The translations under genes and the position numbers were made by a program. The notes under the pieces were generated by a model, which was given only the letters and a program-made list of their open reading frames with translations, was not told where the DNA came from and made no database searches. A stretch of 47,634 nucleotides of DNA from Alphaproteobacteria bacterium. GTDB taxonomy: Bacteria > Pseudomonadota > Alphaproteobacteria > Bin95. The stretch spans positions 1-47,634 of the forward strand of contig JAJEIH010000065.1 of the NCBI GenBank assembly GCA_022827685.1, given 5' to 3'. Of this stretch, positions 44,547 through 47,634 are shown piece after piece. How positions within the stretch are numbered: position 1 is the stretch's first letter; every line of letters starts with the position of its first letter.

Positions 44547-44552
44547 ATTATA
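44547..44552 (-). promoter_or_regulatory. Consensus -10 element of the FYDLN gene
   Basis: TATAAT on the minus strand, 15 bases before the GTG start, would give a very short leader. A clear -35 element at 16-18 bases is not seen, though the upstream region is AT-rich for this genome. Confidence 0.45.
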
Positions 44553-44622
44553 TGAAACGAAAGCGGCGAGCGTTTGCCAGAAGGGCGGCGGAGTGTCAAA
44601 ACGAATTCGACAGGGCGGGGCA

Positions 44623-45957
44623 ATGAGTCCGGAGGTTCGATCGGTGACCGGGACTGGCAGGGCGGTTTCGCATCCCTGCGGCGCGCTTCACGGGGAGGCG
44701 CGCGCGCCGGGCGACAAATCGGTTTCGCACCGGGCGCTTATGCTCGCCGGCGTCGCCGTCGGCGAGACGAGGATCGACGGGCTGCTCGAAGGCGAAGACG
44801 TGCTGGCGACTGCGGCCGCCATGCGCGCGCTGGGCATTGAAGTGGAGCGCACCGGGCCCGGAAGCTGGCAGGTCAACGGACGCGGGGTCGGCGGGCTGAC
44901 CGAGCCGGAGGACGTGCTCGACATGGGCAATTCCGGCACGGCGGCGCGCCTTTTGCTCGGCCTGCTGGCGACGCACAGGCTGACCGCGACCCTGACGGGC
45001 GACGCCTCGCTCCGGTCCCGCCCGATGCGCCGGGTGAGCGAACCGCTGTCCCGATTCGGCGCGGCCTTCCACGGCCGGGCGGGCGGCATGCTGCCGCTTA
45101 CCGTCGTCGGCACGGGCTTCCCGGTTCCGGTGCGCTACGAGCTGCCGGTCGCCTCGGCGCAGGTGAAGTCGGCGGTGCTGCTGGCAGGGCTCAACACGCC
45201 GGGCGAGACGGTGGTGGTGGAGCCTTCGCCGACGCGCGACCATACGGAGCGCATGCTGCGGCATTTCGGAGCATCCGTGCAGCAGGAGGAGGACGGTGTC
45301 GTGCGGCTCACCGGCGAGCCGGAGCTTGTCGCGCGCCCGGTATCGGTGCCGGGGGACATTTCCTCGGCCTCCTTTCCGCTCGCCGCTGCGGCCATAGTGC
45401 CGGGCTCGCGCGTGACGGTCGCCGGCGTCGGCCTTAATCCGGGACGCATCGGGCTGATCGAGACGCTCCGCGAGATGGGGGCCGACATCTCCGTGACGGA
45501 TGAGCGCGTCGAGGGCGGCGAGCCGGTGGGCGACATCACGCTCGCCTGGAGCCGGCTTGCAGCCGTGGATGTCCCGCCGTCGCGCGTACCGAGCATGATC
45601 GACGAGTTTCCCATCCTCGCGGTAGCCGCCGCGTTCGCGGAAGGAACCACCCGCATGTCGGGCCTGGCCGAACTGCGCGTCAAGGAAAGCGACCGCCTGG
45701 GCGCAATGGCGGCCGGGCTCGCGGCCTGCGGCGTCGAGGTGCGGGAAAGCGCCGACACGCTGGAGGTCACCGGCGGGCAACCCCGCGGCGGCGTCGAGAT
45801 CGCGAGCCGGCTCGACCACCGCATCGCCATGGCCTTCCTGGTGCTGGGCATGGGCGCGCGCGAAGCGGTGCGGATTGACGATATCGCGCCGGTGGCGACT
45901 TCCTTCCCCGGCTTTGTCGGGCTGATGAACGAACTCGGCGCGGCGGTCGAGATGTGA
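44623..45957 (+). CDS. aroA: 3-phosphoshikimate 1-carboxyvinyltransferase (EPSP synthase, class II-like)
   Basis: A 444-residue EPSP synthase, the sixth step of the shikimate pathway, joining shikimate 3-phosphate and PEP. It has [13 protein letters not shown] (28-40), [29 protein letters not shown] (99-110), [30 protein letters not shown] and the late RVKESDRL and LDHRIAMAF blocks, all closest to the class II (CP4-type) enzymes. The residue that is Ala100 in CP4 is Gly105 here, so the glyphosate-tolerance determinant of CP4 is not present. ATG at 44623 begins after a modest purine run. It overlaps cmk by four bases (GTGA). Confidence 0.94.
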   Translation: MSPEVRSVTGTGRAVSHPCGALHGEARAPGDKSVSHRALMLAGVAVGETRIDGLLEGEDVLATAAAMRALGIEVERTGPGSWQVNGRGVGGLTEPEDVLDMGNSGTAARLLLGLLATHRLTATLTGDASLRSRPMRRVSEPLSRFGAAFHGRAGGMLPLTVVGTGFPVPVRYELPVASAQVKSAVLLAGLNTPGETVVVEPSPTRDHTERMLRHFGASVQQEEDGVVRLTGEPELVARPVSVPGDISSASFPLAAAAIVPGSRVTVAGVGLNPGRIGLIETLREMGADISVTDERVEGGEPVGDITLAWSRLAAVDVPPSRVPSMIDEFPILAVAAAFAEGTTRMSGLAELRVKESDRLGAMAAGLAACGVEVRESADTLEVTGGQPRGGVEIASRLDHRIAMAFLVLGMGAREAVRIDDIAPVATSFPGFVGLMNELGAAVEM

Positions 45958-46610
45958 TCGTCACCATTGACGGGCCGGCGGCGGCCGGCAAGGGCACGCT
46001 GGCGCGACGGCTCGCGGCGGCGCTTGGCTATGTCTATCTGGACACGGGCGCGATCTACCGCGCGGTCGCGAAATCGGTGCTGGACGCCGGCGGCGACCCG
46101 GACAACCCCGGAGAAGCCGCCGCGCACGCTGAAGCCCTGGACCCGGCCATGCTCGACGATCCCGGCCTGCGCGGGGAGGCGGTGGGCGATGCGGCTTCCC
46201 GCGTGGCCGCCCTGCCGGCCGTGCGGACCGCCTTGCTTGCCTTCCAGAGGCGGGTGGCGGCGACGCCGCCCGGGGCCGTGCTGGACGGGCGGGACACCGG
46301 CACCGTCATCTGCCCGGACGCGGAACTCAAGCTGTTCGTTACGGCCGGCCTGGAGGAGCGCGCGCGCCGCCGTCTGGAAGAGTTGCGGTCAAAGGGGGAA
46401 ACGCTTATGTTGCCGGAGGTTCTGGCCGAGGTTGCCGCGCGCGACTCGAGAGACCGCGCGCGGCCGACCGCGCCATTGCGGCCGGCGGACGATGCCGTCG
46501 AGATCGACACCTCGGGGATGACCCCGGATGCGGTCTTCCAGCGGGCATTGCTGCTGGCGACGGAGCGTCTCGCGGCATTGCAAGGCGGGTCGGGCCCGGG
46601 TGGACGATGA
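45954..46610 (+). CDS. cmk: Cytidylate kinase
   Basis: A 218-residue (d)CMP kinase. The P-loop is [17 protein letters not shown] (5-21), followed by [11 protein letters not shown], the [13 protein letters not shown] motif, and [25 protein letters not shown] near the C-terminus with the arginines that bind phosphates. GTG at 45954 overlaps the aroA stop. The aroA-cmk-rpsA order is conserved in proteobacteria. Confidence 0.95.
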   Translation: MIVTIDGPAAAGKGTLARRLAAALGYVYLDTGAIYRAVAKSVLDAGGDPDNPGEAAAHAEALDPAMLDDPGLRGEAVGDAASRVAALPAVRTALLAFQRRVAATPPGAVLDGRDTGTVICPDAELKLFVTAGLEERARRRLEELRSKGETLMLPEVLAEVAARDSRDRARPTAPLRPADDAVEIDTSGMTPDAVFQRALLLATERLAALQGGSGPGGR

Positions 46611-46687
46611 GGAAGGATCGGCCTGCCTTTCGCCGATGAGGGCGGATGGCGAGCCGGTTTGCAGTTGGAAAGGAACGCAGCAGCCGA

Positions 46688-47634
46688 ATGGCTACTTCTC
46701 TTGCCGAAGCCGGCGCGGCAGGCGCCGAAAAAGAAAATTTCGCAGCCCTTCTGGAAGAGTCGCTGGATGCGACCAAGGGCTTCGAGGGAACGGTCGTCAA
46801 AGGCCGGGTGATCGCGGTCGAAAACGACATGGCGCTGATCGATGTCGGGCTCAAGGCGGAGGGGCGGGTGCCTCTCAAGGAGTTCGCGACCCCGGGCCGG
46901 CCGGCGGAAATCTCGACGGGCGACGAGGTCGAGATTTACGTCGAACGCCTTGAGGACAAGAACGGCGAAGCGGTGCTCAGCCGCGACAAGGCCAAGCGCG
47001 AAGAAGCGTGGAGCCATCTGGAAACCGCGTTCAAGGCGAACGACAAGGTCTCGGGCGTCATCTTCGGCAAGGTGAAGGGCGGGTTCACCGTCGATCTGTC
47101 CGGTGCGGTCGCGTTCCTGCCGGGCAGCCAGGTGGACATCCGCCCGGTGCGCGACATCGGGCCGTTGATGGGGGCGCCGCAGCCCTTCCTGATCCTCAAG
47201 ATGGACCGCTCGCGCGGCAATATCGTCGTGTCACGGCGCGCCGTGCTGGAGGAAAGCCGCGCCGAGGCGCGCAACGAGCTCATCGCCAATCTGCGCGAGG
47301 GCCAAGTGCTGAACGGCGTCGTCAAGAACATCACCGACTACGGCGCGTTCATCGACCTCGGTGGCGTGGACGGGCTGCTGCATGTCACCGATATCGCCTG
47401 GCATCGCGTCAACCACCCGAGCGAAGCTCTCAGTATCGGCCAGACGGTCGAGGTGCAGGTCATCCGCTTCAACCTCGAAACCCAGCGCATCTCGCTCGGC
47501 ATGAAGCAACTCCAGGTGGATCCGTGGGAGGGTGTGGCGCTCAAATATCCGGTGGGGGCCAATTACCGCGGGCGCGTCACCAACATCACCGACTACGGCG
47601 CCTTCGTGGAGCTGGAGGCGGGCATCGAGGGCCT
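46688..47634 (+). CDS. rpsA: 30S ribosomal protein S1 (5' part, cut by window end)
   Basis: The first 315 codons of S1, the large RNA-binding ribosomal protein that helps mRNA bind the 30S subunit. After a short N-terminal helix (ENFAALLEESL) S1 domains follow: GTVVKGRVIAVENDMALIDVGLKAEGRVPL, a degenerate second domain (SGVIFGKVKGGFTVDLSGAVAFLPGS), a third with VVKNITDYGAFIDLGGVDGLLHVTDIAWHR, and the beginning of a fourth (RVTNITDYGAFVELEAGIEG) where the window stops. The ATG at 46688 follows AAAGGAA. The gap to cmk is 77 bases with no clear promoter. Confidence 0.96.
   Translation, partial: MATSLAEAGAAGAEKENFAALLEESLDATKGFEGTVVKGRVIAVENDMALIDVGLKAEGRVPLKEFATPGRPAEISTGDEVEIYVERLEDKNGEAVLSRDKAKREEAWSHLETAFKANDKVSGVIFGKVKGGFTVDLSGAVAFLPGSQVDIRPVRDIGPLMGAPQPFLILKMDRSRGNIVVSRRAVLEESRAEARNELIANLREGQVLNGVVKNITDYGAFIDLGGVDGLLHVTDIAWHRVNHPSEALSIGQTVEVQVIRFNLETQRISLGMKQLQVDPWEGVALKYPVGANYRGRVTNITDYGAFVELEAGIEG

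Overview
The window is a gene-dense, high-GC stretch of bacterial chromosome that reads as an alphaproteobacterium. Supporting families are UPF0262, DUF2948, the FYDLN-acid protein, a class II (CP4-like) AroA, crotonyl-CoA carboxylase/reductase, and the gene orders murA-DUF2948-hisG-hisD-UPF0262-LMW phosphatase-maf-rng-yacG and aroA-cmk-rpsA. A Rhodospirillales-like member is plausible but cannot be fixed from this sequence. Three tRNAs (Gln-CTG, Thr-GGT, Ala-GGC) all encode their CCA ends. Many genes overlap by ATGA or GTGA, so compact, translationally coupled operons are the rule.

Layout. 1-140: tail of an IS66-type element. 173-5134: an epoxide-hydrolase-like enzyme, a small zinc-ribbon protein with a DUF1971 protein, a Cys/Met PLP lyase coupled to a DUF1028 protein, and a large DmdC-like acyl-CoA dehydrogenase. 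5175-9092: tRNA-Gln, then ppx-rlmE-guaB-GNAT. 9102-9592: copy A of a new dispersed repeat. 9645-12658: an operon of SMP-30 lactonase, class II aldolase and GlcD-type oxidase. 12751-19273: the murA-to-yacG housekeeping operon. 19341-22404: a small basic protein, tRNA-Thr, a crotonase, a methyltransferase, a tiny membrane protein and ccr. 22529-23977: an intact IS1111-group (IS110 family) element. 23981-24487: copy B of the repeat, inverted relative to A. 24640-32992: propionyl-CoA-synthetase-like enzyme, glutaryl-CoA dehydrogenase, GNAT, uvrB, divergent cysK/cysE and an AhpD/CMD protein. 32997-36667: Spy-like periplasmic protein divergent from an OmpR/EnvZ-type pair, then a TauE/SafE permease. 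36681-40220: a RecQ-phosphoribosyltransferase fusion with a DprA-like protein. 40331-43962: gentisate-dioxygenase-like bicupin, LLM monooxygenase, MFS exporter. 44038-47634: tRNA-Ala, FYDLN protein, aroA-cmk-rpsA (rpsA cut by the window end).

Main discovery. The IS1111-group element appears to carry a readable bridge RNA downstream of its transposase. Two guide segments (23811-23819 and 23838-23846) match the two halves of the actual insertion site, and two more (23863-23870 and 23910-23917) match the two ends of the element itself. Both pairs have the same strand logic. Subterminal inverted repeats lie 7 and 3 bp from the inferred ends, as known for IS1111 elements. The insertion site is a 10-bp-period GTCATG/CATGAC array that ends the dispersed repeat. 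The second system of interest is the RecQ-PRTase/DprA-like operon, which resembles a nucleic-acid-sensing or anti-phage module.

Metabolic theme: CoA-thioester chemistry recurs (two acyl-CoA dehydrogenases, crotonase, ccr, PrpE-like synthetase), pointing to growth on acids and aromatic compounds with an ethylmalonyl-CoA-type route.
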